NCBI RefSeq assembly: GCF_027213965.1
Contig: NZ_JAPWGX010000002.1
Coordinates: 562,412 to 626,411, forward strand
Origin: Maritalea porphyrae
GTDB taxonomy: Bacteria; Pseudomonadota; Alphaproteobacteria; Rhizobiales; Devosiaceae
Direction: 5' to 3'
DNA: 64,000 nucleotides
Shown: piece after piece, positions 19,418 to 29,519 of the stretch
How the letters are laid out: each line of letters opens with the position of its first letter
Numbering within the stretch: the first letter of the stretch is position 1
Notes under the pieces: generated by a model
Told to the model about the DNA's origin: nothing
Databases searched by the model: none
What the model saw: the letters and a program-made list of their open reading frames with translations, nothing else
Translations under genes and position numbers: made by a program

Positions 19418-19470
19418 TTGCGGGCAAAATCTTCTTTAGAATGATTGTAAAATAGTATTTTTGCGGGCAA
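19418..19470 (-). repeat. Two copies of TTGCGGGCAA flanking the nfuA iron box
   Basis: The 10-mer TTGCGGGCAA occurs at 19418-19427 and again at 19461-19470, 43 bp apart start to start (about four helical turns), one on each side of the Irr-type box. The upstream copy lies between the predicted -35 and -10 of nfuA; the downstream copy is in the leader. Its meaning is unknown; cooperative binding by a second regulator is possible. Confidence 0.5.
19435..19451. promoter_or_regulatory. Iron-control element (Irr box) at the nfuA promoter
   Basis: The 17-mer TTTAGAATGATTGTAAA departs at one position from the alphaproteobacterial ICE/Irr consensus TTTAGAA-N3-TTCTAAA. It is centred 56 bp upstream of the nfuA ATG and overlaps a possible minus-strand -10 (TATTTT, 19454-19449), which has TTGCCT (19476-19471) 16 nt upstream as the -35. 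Overlap with the -10 would fit repression under iron limitation. The consensus is from published work on Irr regulons; binding here is inferred. Confidence 0.65.
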
Positions 19471-19535
19471 AGGCAAGTAGTTTCCCCGTGAGCAGGCTGC
19501 ATTTGGGCAAACAATTTGTTCTATCGCAAATAGGG

Positions 19536-20039
19536 TTAGGCCAATTCTTCAATTTGCTCGTCGGTCAAGAAGCCGGGTACAATGGCAACAGGAATGGGCA
19601 AGGCATTGGCCCCACGCGCCGCGATTGAGCTGACCAATGGCCCGGGTCCGTCTGTAGATTTTGACGAGGCAAGCACAAGAATCGAAATGTCTTTGTCTTC
19701 TGCGATGGCCGCTTCCAACTCGTCCGCTTTCGGCCCTTCACGAATTTCGCGCTCAACCGGAATATCGCCCAATGCCTTGATTTGTGCTTCAGCAACATCG
19801 AGCCAACGATTAGCTTCTTCGAAGGCCTCTGCGCGCATTACGTTTTCAACGCCAATCCAGTGTTGGAACTGATCAGGTTCAATGACCACCAACAGCTTGA
19901 CGATCCCGCCGGTGCGCCGCATTCGACAGGCCGCAAAAGTGACCGCCACCGCGCATTCGTCAGTGCCATCCAATACCGCCAAAAATTTGCGGTTATATTT
20001 GGGTCGATCCATTCGTGCCGCATTTTCCATAGCGCGCAT
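19536..20039 (-). CDS. Universal stress protein (UspA family)
   Basis: A UspA-fold protein of about 167 aa. Strand-helix elements typical of the family are visible: RKFLAVLDGTDECAVAVTFA at the start of the domain, and LVLASSKSTDGPGPLVSSIA near the C-terminus, in place of the canonical G-2x-G-9x-GS ATP loop, so ATP binding is uncertain. The start is unclear: a TTG at 20066 would give nine more residues, and ATGs at 20030 and 20012 are also in frame. It lies between trpS and nfuA, which is its customary place in rhizobia. No specific role can be given. Confidence 0.83.
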   Translation of the reverse strand: MRAMENAARMDRPKYNRKFLAVLDGTDECAVAVTFAACRMRRTGGIVKLLVVIEPDQFQHWIGVENVMRAEAFEEANRWLDVAEAQIKALGDIPVEREIREGPKADELEAAIAEDKDISILVLASSKSTDGPGPLVSSIAARGANALPIPVAIVPGFLTDEQIEELA

Positions 20040-20099
20040 GCTGCCATTTGCAGCCCCATTTGCCAAGATGGAAAAAGGGCTGCCGTTTTTTGTGTGTGT

Positions 20100-21137
20100 T
20101 TAGCTTAGGAAACCAACGATCTGGCGTACGTGCTTCATGGTTTCCTCGGCAATTTCGCCTGCCCGTTCTGCACCATTGCGCAAAATAGAATCAATTTCAT
20201 CCGGTTCAGCCAACATGCGGCTGATCTCTGAAGAGATGGGGCTAAGGTGCTCAACCGCCAAATCTGCCAACGCAGGTTTGAACGCGCCAAAGCCTTGGCC
20301 ACCAAATTCTTGCAACACTTGCTCGCTGGTTTGATTAGACAAAGCGGCGTAAATTTCCACCAAATTGCGTGCTTCTGGACGCCCTTCAAGGCCTTCAATT
20401 TCTGACGGCAGGGGCTCTGGGTCAGTCTTGGCTTTGCGAAGCTTTTTGGCGATCATGTCCGCATCATCCATCAAAGCGATACACGCCATTTCAGAGGGGT
20501 CAGACTTTGACATTTTCTTTGTGCCATCACGCAAAGACATAATCCGCATGGCCGGGCCAGAAATCAGTGGTTCGGTAATGGGGAAGAATTGACCATCTTC
20601 AAAACCTTCTTCAACGATCTCACTTTTGAAATCATTATTGAACTTGCCCGCGATATCACGAGTAAGTTCAAGGTGTTGTTTTTGATCGTCGCCCACGGGC
20701 ACATGAGTGCCGCGATAAAGCAAAATGTCTGCGGCCATCAAACTTGGATAAGCATAAAGACCCAAAGACGCGTTCTCACGGTTTTTTCCCGCCTTGTCTT
20801 TGAACTGCGTCATGCGGTTCATCCAGCCGATACGCGCCACACAATTGAACACCCATGCCAATTCCGCGTGCTGCATCACCTGACTTTGGTTGAAAATAAT
20901 CGAGCGCTTTGGATCAACGCCGGTGGCAATGTAGGAAGCCGCAACTTCGCGGGTTTTTTGGCGAAGCACTTTTGGGTCCTGCCAGACGGTAATCGCATGC
21001 ATATCAACGACGCAGAAAATGCAGTCAAATTGCTCTTGCAGCGGGCCAAATCGACGAACGGCGCCAAGATAATTGCCCAAGTGAAGATCACCGGTTGGTT
21101 GTACGCCAGAAAAGAGGCGGTTTTGGAATTCAGTCAT
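20100..21137 (-). CDS. trpS: Tryptophanyl-tRNA synthetase
   Basis: A 345-aa class-I aminoacyl-tRNA synthetase that charges tRNA-Trp. The HIGH-like motif is [13 protein letters not shown] (residues 14-26) and the KMSKS loop is complete ([13 protein letters not shown]). Length and domain order match bacterial TrpS. It is in the same orientation as murJ and the usp gene, 33 nt before the latter. No leader peptide or attenuator was seen in the 100 bp separating it from murJ. No unusual features were found. Confidence 0.96.
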   Translation of the reverse strand: MTEFQNRLFSGVQPTGDLHLGNYLGAVRRFGPLQEQFDCIFCVVDMHAITVWQDPKVLRQKTREVAASYIATGVDPKRSIIFNQSQVMQHAELAWVFNCVARIGWMNRMTQFKDKAGKNRENASLGLYAYPSLMAADILLYRGTHVPVGDDQKQHLELTRDIAGKFNNDFKSEIVEEGFEDGQFFPITEPLISGPAMRIMSLRDGTKKMSKSDPSEMACIALMDDADMIAKKLRKAKTDPEPLPSEIEGLEGRPEARNLVEIYAALSNQTSEQVLQEFGGQGFGAFKPALADLAVEHLSPISSEISRMLAEPDEIDSILRNGAERAGEIAEETMKHVRQIVGFLS

Positions 21138-21239
21138 GGTTTGGACCCAAGCTTTTCAAATGGAAGATAAATTGAAGGGATTACCTAAACGATCAAAGGC
21201 AAAATTGTAAACAGTCAAGTGCGATGCCAAAATGACAGT

Positions 21240-22796
21240 TTATGATTTAAGGAAATCACGCCATCGGTTGAGGCGCTGAATGCCAAAGAGGTGCAAAAGA
21301 AAAAAATAGCTGCCTGCACCGACAAAAACCAAAACCGAAAGAGCCGATGCCCGCCACCACAATGGGAATTGTTCAACGACAAATTGCGGGCTTAAAAAGT
21401 CAGCCGCAAAGTACAAGATAGCGCCCATAATTGCGCTGATCGCCATTAGGGAAAACGTGCGACCCAGCGCTGATAGTGGCAGCATGAGTTCGCGCCAAAA
21501 GGCCAGCGTCATAATGAGCATAATGACATTGGCCCAACCGGAAATGGTGGTGGCCCAGGCGATCCCCACATGGCCTAAACGAGGAAATAAGAGAAGGGAG
21601 AAGCCAATATTGAGCACTACCGAAACGGCGGCAAATATGGCCGGGGTTCTGGTATCTTCGCGCGCGAAATAGCTGGGTTGAAACACTTTGACCAAAACAA
21701 AAGCAGGGAGCCCCAGCGCAAAAACCTGCAAGGCCTGTGCGCTTTGGTTGGCGGCTTGTCCATCAAAAGCGCCACGTTGGAACAAAGTAACAAGCAATGG
21801 GTTGGCGATCACATACAATCCCACCGCGGCTGGCAAGGTCAGCATCAACCCAAAAAACAGGCTTTTTGATTGCACATTGGCCGCTTTTTGTTGCTCACCT
21901 GACTTCAACAGGCGGGACAATTCGGGCAACAAAACAATGCCAATGGCGATGCCAATCATCCCCAATGGCAATTGATAAAGTCGATCAGCGTAATAAAGAT
22001 AGGCGATGGCGCTATCTTGAGAGGACGCAATATTGGTGCCCACCAAAATGTTGATTTGGGTGACCCCGCCCGTCAGGATGGCGGGGATGGCAAGGGCCCA
22101 GAACTTTTTGAGGTCATTGTCGATTTTTGGCACAGTTAATCCGGGGAAGAACCCCGTTTGTTTGAGGGCCCAAGCAACCAAGCCGATTTGTGCTATCCCG
22201 CCCACCAGAACGCCACAAGAAATCACAATGGCTGCGAAACGCGTGTCATGGACCACAAACACCAAATACCCGAGCATCGTAACCAACACCACATTGAGTA
22301 GGGTTGGGGCCAGAGCGGCGAGGAAAAATTTGCGCAACCCGTTCAAAATAGCACCATAGGCAGCCATCAGCGACATGCAGGCCAAATAGGGGAAACAAAT
22401 GCGCGCCAGCAAAACCGTTAAGTCAAACTTTTGCTGATCATCCGCAAACCCTGTGGTCAGCACCAATATGAGTTGTGGCATAAAAATCTCTGCCAGCAAG
22501 GTCAGCGCCAGCAAGATATATATGAGCGACGAAACGATATTGGCAGAAAAGCGTCTGGCTTCTTCTTCGCCCTTTTGTTCCAAGGCTTTGGCAAAAAGGG
22601 GAATGAACGCGGTATTGAACACACCTTCGGCCAAAATCCGCCGAAACATATTGGGTAGGCGAAAGGCGGCGACAAATGCATCGGCCACCGGGCCAGCGCC
22701 AAGTATACCCGCCATCATAATATCGCGCGCAAAACCAAGCAGGCGCGACAATAGAGTTGCCCCGCCAACGCTTGCAAAGTTCTTTATCAGGCTCAC
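21240..22796 (-). CDS. murJ: Lipid II flippase MurJ
   Basis: A 518-aa polytopic inner-membrane protein of the MOP superfamily with about 14 hydrophobic segments. MurJ flips the peptidoglycan precursor lipid II across the inner membrane. The N-terminus (KNFASVGGATLLSRLLGFAR) and the segment RRILAEGVFNTAFIPLF are characteristic. Its ATG overlaps the glnD stop by 4 nt, indicating translational coupling; glnD-murJ-trpS is a standard order in Hyphomicrobiales. There is no sign of truncation. Confidence 0.95.
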   Translation of the reverse strand: MSLIKNFASVGGATLLSRLLGFARDIMMAGILGAGPVADAFVAAFRLPNMFRRILAEGVFNTAFIPLFAKALEQKGEEEARRFSANIVSSLIYILLALTLLAEIFMPQLILVLTTGFADDQQKFDLTVLLARICFPYLACMSLMAAYGAILNGLRKFFLAALAPTLLNVVLVTMLGYLVFVVHDTRFAAIVISCGVLVGGIAQIGLVAWALKQTGFFPGLTVPKIDNDLKKFWALAIPAILTGGVTQINILVGTNIASSQDSAIAYLYYADRLYQLPLGMIGIAIGIVLLPELSRLLKSGEQQKAANVQSKSLFFGLMLTLPAAVGLYVIANPLLVTLFQRGAFDGQAANQSAQALQVFALGLPAFVLVKVFQPSYFAREDTRTPAIFAAVSVVLNIGFSLLLFPRLGHVGIAWATTISGWANVIMLIMTLAFWRELMLPLSALGRTFSLMAISAIMGAILYFAADFLSPQFVVEQFPLWWRASALSVLVFVGAGSYFFLLHLFGIQRLNRWRDFLKS

Positions 22797-25621
22797 GCGC
22801 TTAACTCTTGGCTTTTTTTCTTGGCTGGTTTTGTGCCATTTTTTTGCTCAAAGGTTTCAATCAGCGCCTCTTTGATCTTTTTCTGACGCCGTTCATCGAC
22901 AACCTTCATGCCTGTAAGGTCGGTGACATAGAAAACATCAATCGCGCGCTCACCAAATGTACCAATGTGCGCGGACCCAATGGTTAAATTGAGATCGGCA
23001 ATGGTTTTGGTCAAATCGTGCAACAGGCCCGAGCCATCCAAACCAGACACTTCGATCACGGTGAATTTGCGAGAAAGCGAGTTGGAAATAATCACATCTG
23101 TTGGGACTTTGAACGGCTTTAACCGCTTGTTGAGTTTGGACCCGGCGCCCAATTCGTCTGGCAAGCGTTTTTCGCCGCTTAAAAGCTTTTGCACCATTTC
23201 AATGATTTTGAGCGCGCGAATGCGCTCATCTTCATCCGAGGTGAAGCTGCGCTTCAAGCGTAAGGTATCTAGGGCTTTACCGTCCCGCATTAGGGTGATC
23301 TGAGCACCCATAATGTCCGCATTGGACAATGTACAAGCCCCCGCAATCATTGAAAGCAAGCGCGGGTGATCTGGGGTATAGATCGAAATTTCGGTGACCG
23401 CTTCAAAACTGTTGATCCCCACACAACCAGCAAATGGCTGGCCGAGTTGATTGGCTTTGCGGATCATATGAGCGTGATCAATTTGCAACTGGAATTCTGA
23501 GCGAATCCAATAGGCTGGATAATGTAGATCCAAATATTCGTCCGCTTGGGCTTTTGGCCAGTCCCGCAAGGCTTGGGCCAAACGCTCTTTGGCGGCCAAG
23601 GTGCGATCCGCTTGGCTAATCTGAGAGTGCCCGCCGGACAAAATTGGCTCGGTGGCATAATAGAGCGCGCGCAACAAAGAGCCCTTCCACCCGGTCCATA
23701 CACCGGGGCCAACCGCGCGAATATCGCAAGCGGTAAGCACCAGCAATAGGCTCAATCTTGCTGGACTTTGAGCGATTTGGGCAAAATTTAAGGCGGTTTC
23801 TGGGTCTTGCACATCTCGGCTTTGGGAAATTTCGCTCATCACCAAATGCTGCTCGATGAGCCAGGCGACCGTATCGGTTTCAGCTTCCGTTAGGCCAAAA
23901 CGCGGACAAAGGCGACGGGCCACTTTTGCCCCGGCAATAGAATGGTCTTCTGGTCGGCCTTTGGCGATATCGTGCAAGAATAGCGCCACAAACAGCAGTT
24001 TAACATCCGCCAAATGAGGCAGTAATTCATGGGTTAGGGGCAACTCGTCTTTTAGGCCACCCTGCACAATCTCGGCCATGACGCCCACGGCACGGATCAG
24101 GTGCTCATCCACTGTATAATGATGATACATGTTGAATTGCATCAACGCCACGATACGGCCGAACTCGGGCACGAAACGCCCCAAGACCTCTGCCTCATTC
24201 ATGCGGCGCAAAATGCGCTCAACAGAAGGTGCGTGGGTGAGGATTTCAAGAAAATAGCGGTTCGCTTCAGGATCTGTTCGCAGCTCTTTGTCGATCAATT
24301 TGCGGGAACGGTTAATCTGCTTCAGACTGTCGGGGTGGAATAAAATGCCTTCCTGACCCGCGATGTAAAAGATCTTGATGAGATTAATTGGGTTGTTGGC
24401 AAAAACATCATCATCAACAATATTCAGGCGACCCCGGTCGATCACAAAGTCGGTTTCGCCTTTAATTTTGCGGCGCCGGGATAGGGTTTTGCGCATGCGC
24501 CCCAGCATGTCGACGTCTTTGGCGTGATTAAACTCAAGTGAAGTACAAAAAATCCGTGTGAGGTCGCCGACGTCTTTTGCCACCGCAAAATAACGCTTCA
24601 TTAAGCGCTCGACGGGTTTCAGCCCGGCGCGGCCCGTAACATTAAGGCGATTTGCCAGTTCTTGCTGCAGCTCAAAGCTGAGCTTTTCTTCGGCTCGGCC
24701 GGTAAGAAAATGCAAGTGACAGCGAATGGCCCACAAAAAGTCTTCAGAGCGGCGGAAACGGCGGTATTCGGTTTTGGAGAATACGCCACGTTTGATCAAT
24801 TCGGCGCTTTTTTTGACGCGGTAGAAATATTTAGCGATCCAAAACAGCGTGTTGAGATCGCGAAGGCCACCCTTGCCTTCTTTGATATTTGGTTCAACTA
24901 CAAAGCGGGTATTGCCGATTTTCTCATGCCGCTCATCGCGCTCTGCCATTTTTGCCGCAATAAACTCAGGACCACTATCCGCCATGATTTCTTCGGCGAA
25001 ACGGTTTTGCAACTCAACAAACAAATCTTTGTCGCCCGTTATGTGGCGCGCTTCCAGCGTTGCGGTGCGCACGGTCATATCCGCTTTTGCCATGCGCAAG
25101 CACTCATCGATTGAGCGTACGGCATGGCCCACTTTTTGGCCCAAATCCCAAAGCAAATAGAGCACATATTCTGTGACGCTTTCGCCCCAGGGGGTTTGCT
25201 TATAGGGCAGGATAAACAATAGATCGATGTCAGAACCTGGTGCCAAGGTGCCCCGGCCATAGCCCCCTACCGCAGAAATCGACAGGGCTTCCGCGTCTGA
25301 CCGGTTGGTCACGGGATAGACATATTCCGAAGCGAAGCGGAACGCCATTTTGATCAATTCGTCTTGGGCTTTATTGAGGTTTTTTGCACAAGCGCGGCCG
25401 CGCCCATTTGCAATCAGATCCGCTTCTGCTTCGCGATGGGCAGTAGCTAAAATCTCTTTTGCCTTTTTGAGCACAACAGCCCTTGCTTTAGACCCGGTTG
25501 GGTTTTCGTCACCAATTTCAAGCAAGATTTCGCTGATGACGACATCAGCTTTAGCAAGTGTAAACTGCAAATTTGGGCGACTAGCGTTCGGCATGTTTTT
25601 GGCTAAGCTTTTTGAGTTCAT
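22793..25621 (-). CDS. glnD: Bifunctional uridylyltransferase/uridylyl-removing enzyme (PII regulator)
   Basis: A 942-aa GlnD, the glutamine sensor that uridylylates and de-uridylylates PII proteins to set nitrogen status. The nucleotidyltransferase motif GGYGRGTLAPGSDIDLLF lies in the N-terminal domain, the HD domain shows VALFLHDIAKGRPEDHS, and two C-terminal ACT domains occur after about residue 740 (SIYTPDHPRLLSMIAGACTL and TVIEVSGLDGSGLLHDLT). The first ATG (25621) lies inside the end of mutS, giving a 41-nt overlap; the ATG at 25594 is an alternative with a 14-nt overlap. It is coupled downstream to murJ. Confidence 0.96.
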   Translation of the reverse strand: MNSKSLAKNMPNASRPNLQFTLAKADVVISEILLEIGDENPTGSKARAVVLKKAKEILATAHREAEADLIANGRGRACAKNLNKAQDELIKMAFRFASEYVYPVTNRSDAEALSISAVGGYGRGTLAPGSDIDLLFILPYKQTPWGESVTEYVLYLLWDLGQKVGHAVRSIDECLRMAKADMTVRTATLEARHITGDKDLFVELQNRFAEEIMADSGPEFIAAKMAERDERHEKIGNTRFVVEPNIKEGKGGLRDLNTLFWIAKYFYRVKKSAELIKRGVFSKTEYRRFRRSEDFLWAIRCHLHFLTGRAEEKLSFELQQELANRLNVTGRAGLKPVERLMKRYFAVAKDVGDLTRIFCTSLEFNHAKDVDMLGRMRKTLSRRRKIKGETDFVIDRGRLNIVDDDVFANNPINLIKIFYIAGQEGILFHPDSLKQINRSRKLIDKELRTDPEANRYFLEILTHAPSVERILRRMNEAEVLGRFVPEFGRIVALMQFNMYHHYTVDEHLIRAVGVMAEIVQGGLKDELPLTHELLPHLADVKLLFVALFLHDIAKGRPEDHSIAGAKVARRLCPRFGLTEAETDTVAWLIEQHLVMSEISQSRDVQDPETALNFAQIAQSPARLSLLLVLTACDIRAVGPGVWTGWKGSLLRALYYATEPILSGGHSQISQADRTLAAKERLAQALRDWPKAQADEYLDLHYPAYWIRSEFQLQIDHAHMIRKANQLGQPFAGCVGINSFEAVTEISIYTPDHPRLLSMIAGACTLSNADIMGAQITLMRDGKALDTLRLKRSFTSDEDERIRALKIIEMVQKLLSGEKRLPDELGAGSKLNKRLKPFKVPTDVIISNSLSRKFTVIEVSGLDGSGLLHDLTKTIADLNLTIGSAHIGTFGERAIDVFYVTDLTGMKVVDERRQKKIKEALIETFEQKNGTKPAKKKSQELSA

Positions 25622-28364
25622 AGAGTAAATCGATCGCCATGCGCGGCGTCAATTCATCTGGATTGATTTGGTTGATACGGTTTTGCAGCAAATTGTCAGT
25701 TTTTGGTTTCGGTTCGGGGCGACGCTGAGCAAATAGGGGCAATTGCGCCACGCCCGATGCCACGTCATTTGTCTCCCGCTTTTCTAAAATATCAAGCACT
25801 TCTTGCGCCCGTTCAACCACATGGGTGGGCAGGCCGGCCAATTTTGCCACTTGAATACCATAAGAGCGATCAGCAGTGCCATTTGCCACCTCATGCAAAA
25901 AGACCACATCGCCTTCCCATTCACGCACTTTCATGGTGTGGTTTGACACACGATCCAAACGATCCGAAAGGGCGGTCAATTCGTGGTAATGGGTGGCGAA
26001 CAGAGCCCGACAACCTGTGTTTTCATGCAAAGCTTCAACAGCGGCCCAAGCAATGGAAAGCCCATCAAATGTGGCGGTGCCGCGCCCAATTTCGTCCAAA
26101 ACCACCAGAGAAGAAGCCGTGGCGCGATTCAGAATAGCAGCGGTTTCGACCATTTCGACCATGAAGGTTGAGCGGCCATGAGCGATATCATCGGCTGCAC
26201 CAACCCGAGAAAACACCCGATCTATTACCCCAATATGGGCAGCGCTTGCGGGCACAAAGGAGCCCATTTGCGCCATGATGGCAATGAGGGCGTTTTGGCG
26301 CAAGAAGGTCGACTTACCACCCATATTTGGACCTGTGATTAGCCAGAGCGCGCCATTTACCTGCTCATCCTTTGGCGATAGGTCGCAATCATTTGCCACA
26401 AACGAGGTTTTGCCACCTTTGGCCAGCATCACTTCAACGACCGGGTGTCGACCATCCTTGATTTCAAAAGCATTGCCTTTGTCGATTTTAGGCCGACAGT
26501 AGTTTTGCTCAAGCGCCAATTGGCCTAAGGCAACACAAACATCAAGTTCAGCCAAGGCGTCGGCCAATTCTTGCAGCGCAGAAGTGCGGTCCAAGATAAT
26601 CGTGCGCAACTGCTCAAAAATCGAGAGTTCTATGGCTAAGGCAGCGTCACTTGCGTGAGTAATTTTACCTTGTAATTCAGATAGTTCACTCGTATTGAAT
26701 CTTACTGCATTGGCCAGGGTTTGCCGATGAATAAAGGTCTGATTGAGCGGTTCGACCATGAGCTTATTGCCATGACTTGCAGGCACTTCAACAAAGAATC
26801 CCAAGACGTTGTTGTGCTTTACTTTGATCGCTTTAATGCCGGTCTCATCGGCATAGCGAGCCTGAAGGGCTGCAATGACTTGCCGGCTTTGAGTGGCGAG
26901 CTTGCGGAATTCGTCCAATTCAGGATCAAACCCTTGACGCACAAATCCGCCGTCGCGCGGCAACATGGGCACATCGTCTTGTAGCCGCTCTGCGATTTGC
27001 ACCGCTAAATCTTTGGGGGCATTTGAAAGCACATCTATCAATTGCTGATTGCCAGCGCTTGGTCGATCCAGCGCGATCAGTTCTTGAGATAATTCAACGG
27101 CGCCGGAAATGGCTGCATGAATGGCGAGCATTTCGCGGGGTCCACCGCGCCCAAGCGCCAAACGCGTAAGACCGCGCACAATGTCCGGGGTCGATTTTAG
27201 TTTTTGTCGAATGAGCGACGTGACCAAACTATTGTCGAAGAAATCGCCCACCATATTGTGGCGCTCAACAATGGCCGCCGGATCGCACAAGGGAGCGCTG
27301 AGGCGCGCCGACAGCAGGCGTGAACCTGCCGAGGTGATGCATTTGTCCATTGTGGCACGTAAAGCGCCTTTGGTTTCGCCCCGGTTGGTGCGCAACAACT
27401 CAAGTGACATGCGGGTTGCCGCATCGATTTGCATGAGTTTTTCACCTGCACGCTGGGGCAAGCGCAAGGGCACTTTTGCGCCCTTTTGGGTTTGATCTAT
27501 ATAGCTGATCGCCGCTGCTAATGCTGAGCGTACAATGCGAGACTGCCCTAAAAGCGGGCCTGCGGCTTCGCCAAAAGTTTTGTGCAACACATCTGTTGCT
27601 GCTTCGGAATTGAATAGATCAGCGGATTGCACGGCCAGTTGACCCGAAAAGGCAATGGGCAACAAATTGTTTTGAATGATGAAGCGGTGCGTTTGCTCTG
27701 CAACAATTAACTCAGTTGGCTCAATGCGCGCCAACTCATCGCTCAGCTGCTCAGCGCTCACATCACAAAAGAACATTTCGCCCGTTGAAATATCCGTGTA
27801 GCAAATTGCAAAATCGGCATCGCCATGCTGGATCATGGCAAGGCTAGCCAAATAATTGTTGGCCGCGCTATCCAGCAGATCATCCTCGGTGAGCGTTCCC
27901 GCTGTGACCAGCCGCACAACGTCGCGTTTTACGACAGATTTCGCGCCGCGCTTTTTTGCCTCCGCTGGATTTTCCATTTGTTCGCAAACCGCCACACGAT
28001 GGCCGAGCGAGATCAATTTTTTTAGGTAGTCTTGGGCGGCATGCACGGGCACACCGCACATGGGAATATCTTGATCAAGATGCTTGCCCCGCTTGGTCAG
28101 CGCAATACCCAATGCCCGCGATGCAATTTCAGCATCGTCAAAGAACAACTCATAAAAATCGCCCATTCGATAGAAAAGCAAATAGCCCGGATTCACCGCA
28201 CGAATTTCAAAAAACTGCGCCATCATTGGCGTCGGTTGAGCGCCGCCCGTTTTTTTTGAGACAGGATTTTGCAGATCGGGCGCGCCTTCAGGCACCTCTC
28301 CCTTTATAGGGGGTTGGTGAATTTCATCATTTGGTTGGGCGTATTGGATGTTTTTATCGTTCAT
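25581..28364 (-). CDS. mutS: DNA mismatch repair protein MutS
   Basis: A MutS of about 927 aa that recognises mismatches and starts methyl- or nick-directed repair. The mismatch-recognition segment TPMMAQFFEIRAVNPGYLLFY, whose Phe-x-Glu counterpart reads YRMGDFYELF, follows an N-terminal unstructured 50 residues. The ATPase domain contains Walker A GPNMGGKSTFLRQNA, LVVLDEIGRGTATFDGLS and FATHYHEL. The ATG at 28364 (MNDKNIQYA) is preferred over one ten codons upstream at 28394 on homology grounds; no Shine-Dalgarno decides. It overlaps glnD. Length is slightly above average because of the N-terminal extension. Confidence 0.96.
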   Translation of the reverse strand: MNDKNIQYAQPNDEIHQPPIKGEVPEGAPDLQNPVSKKTGGAQPTPMMAQFFEIRAVNPGYLLFYRMGDFYELFFDDAEIASRALGIALTKRGKHLDQDIPMCGVPVHAAQDYLKKLISLGHRVAVCEQMENPAEAKKRGAKSVVKRDVVRLVTAGTLTEDDLLDSAANNYLASLAMIQHGDADFAICYTDISTGEMFFCDVSAEQLSDELARIEPTELIVAEQTHRFIIQNNLLPIAFSGQLAVQSADLFNSEAATDVLHKTFGEAAGPLLGQSRIVRSALAAAISYIDQTQKGAKVPLRLPQRAGEKLMQIDAATRMSLELLRTNRGETKGALRATMDKCITSAGSRLLSARLSAPLCDPAAIVERHNMVGDFFDNSLVTSLIRQKLKSTPDIVRGLTRLALGRGGPREMLAIHAAISGAVELSQELIALDRPSAGNQQLIDVLSNAPKDLAVQIAERLQDDVPMLPRDGGFVRQGFDPELDEFRKLATQSRQVIAALQARYADETGIKAIKVKHNNVLGFFVEVPASHGNKLMVEPLNQTFIHRQTLANAVRFNTSELSELQGKITHASDAALAIELSIFEQLRTIILDRTSALQELADALAELDVCVALGQLALEQNYCRPKIDKGNAFEIKDGRHPVVEVMLAKGGKTSFVANDCDLSPKDEQVNGALWLITGPNMGGKSTFLRQNALIAIMAQMGSFVPASAAHIGVIDRVFSRVGAADDIAHGRSTFMVEMVETAAILNRATASSLVVLDEIGRGTATFDGLSIAWAAVEALHENTGCRALFATHYHELTALSDRLDRVSNHTMKVREWEGDVVFLHEVANGTADRSYGIQVAKLAGLPTHVVERAQEVLDILEKRETNDVASGVAQLPLFAQRRPEPKPKTDNLLQNRINQINPDELTPRMAIDLLYELKKLSQKHAER

Positions 28365-28455
28365 TATGGTTTGTTTAGCCAGATCAGTCCGCATATCGGA
28401 AGGTCAAGACTAGGCCAACCCGTCCACAGTGCCAACAATAAAGCGCGGGTGCTAA

Positions 28456-29430
28456 CTAGTTTTTGCGATCTAGGCCTGTGGCTTGAATGAAATGGCGTTT
28501 GTATCGCTCGGGCACATCGTCAATCAAGGTGACGATCATCACGTCGGTGGTGCCGAATTGGTGGTCAACAAATGCTCCATCGCCCACATGGGCGCCAACC
28601 CGCAAATAGCCTTTAATCAAGGGTGGTAGATCTTTAATAATTTCGCGTTGGTCGAGGGCATTTATGTCTAAATAGTCAATGGACGTGCCAACATCAGACC
28701 GGGCGTGCACGGCCCAACTTTGTGGTGGATGCGCGGTGTGATGCAAGAGACTTAGGGCCTCAAGATGGGCTTCTGGGTCGGTCCCCTCAAAGCTTGCGAC
28801 ACCAAAATAGACGTCAATATCATAAAGCACCGCATAGGCCCAAAGCCCTGCCCACAGGGCCTCCATTGTCCGCCGATCACGATAGGGTGGCAAAACACAG
28901 GATCTGCCGAGTTCGCAAAATCCCTTTTCCCAATTCTTGGCCAACATGGACTTGAAATCAAATTCTGCAGAAGAATAGAATCCATTGCATGCATTGGCGA
29001 CTTCGGCGCGCAAGGCACGATAGGTGCCTACAATTTTGGGCCGCGCTGAAATTCCCTCGGTTTCATCATGATCAACCACAATAATATGGTCGCAAATGGG
29101 ATCAAATTCGTCTGCATCGCGCTTGGTGCGGAAAGCGCGCGGATCTGGTTTTGCAGACATTTCCTCATAGAATACGGTGTAGCGCAAACGTTGGGCGCGG
29201 CGCACTTCGCTTGCGGTTTGGGCCAAGCGCACTTCCAATGAACCAAGGCGCGCAAGAGATGCTGGGTCTTTTTGCTCGCGCTGAGCTTGTTCGTTGCGCC
29301 CAATCGCTGCAAGGCTGGAGCCGATTGCATTTATATTTGTCGTTGGAAAAATCTGATCGAACCAGCGTTTTGGGCGGCGGTGTACCGGTGCCAACTCTCG
29401 CGGTTTTAGGTCAAACATAAACATATACAA
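28456..29430 (-). CDS. OlsB-like ornithine/acyl-ACP N-acyltransferase (GNAT fold)
   Basis: A 324-aa protein of the PlsC-independent hemolysin-like acyltransferase family (Acetyltransf_5) that includes OlsB. OlsB transfers 3-hydroxyacyl from ACP to ornithine in the first step of ornithine-lipid synthesis. The core matches the family: AQRLRYTVFYEEMSAKPD, DEFDPICDHIIVVD, FCELGRSCVLPPYRDRRTME and the following LWAGLWAYAV. The N-terminal 75 residues are an extension of low conservation. Whether the substrate is ornithine or another amine cannot be read from sequence. It lies upstream of mutS on the same strand, 91 nt away. Confidence 0.83.
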   Translation of the reverse strand: MYMFMFDLKPRELAPVHRRPKRWFDQIFPTTNINAIGSSLAAIGRNEQAQREQKDPASLARLGSLEVRLAQTASEVRRAQRLRYTVFYEEMSAKPDPRAFRTKRDADEFDPICDHIIVVDHDETEGISARPKIVGTYRALRAEVANACNGFYSSAEFDFKSMLAKNWEKGFCELGRSCVLPPYRDRRTMEALWAGLWAYAVLYDIDVYFGVASFEGTDPEAHLEALSLLHHTAHPPQSWAVHARSDVGTSIDYLDINALDQREIIKDLPPLIKGYLRVGAHVGDGAFVDHQFGTTDVMIVTLIDDVPERYKRHFIQATGLDRKN

Positions 29431-29519
29431 CTACCCCGGTGCCAGATGTGTGGCCGCAACGCTATGTGCTGATTGTATGCCAGTACAAGAATGGATGCAA
29501 TTGGGGGTGCACTAAAGCA

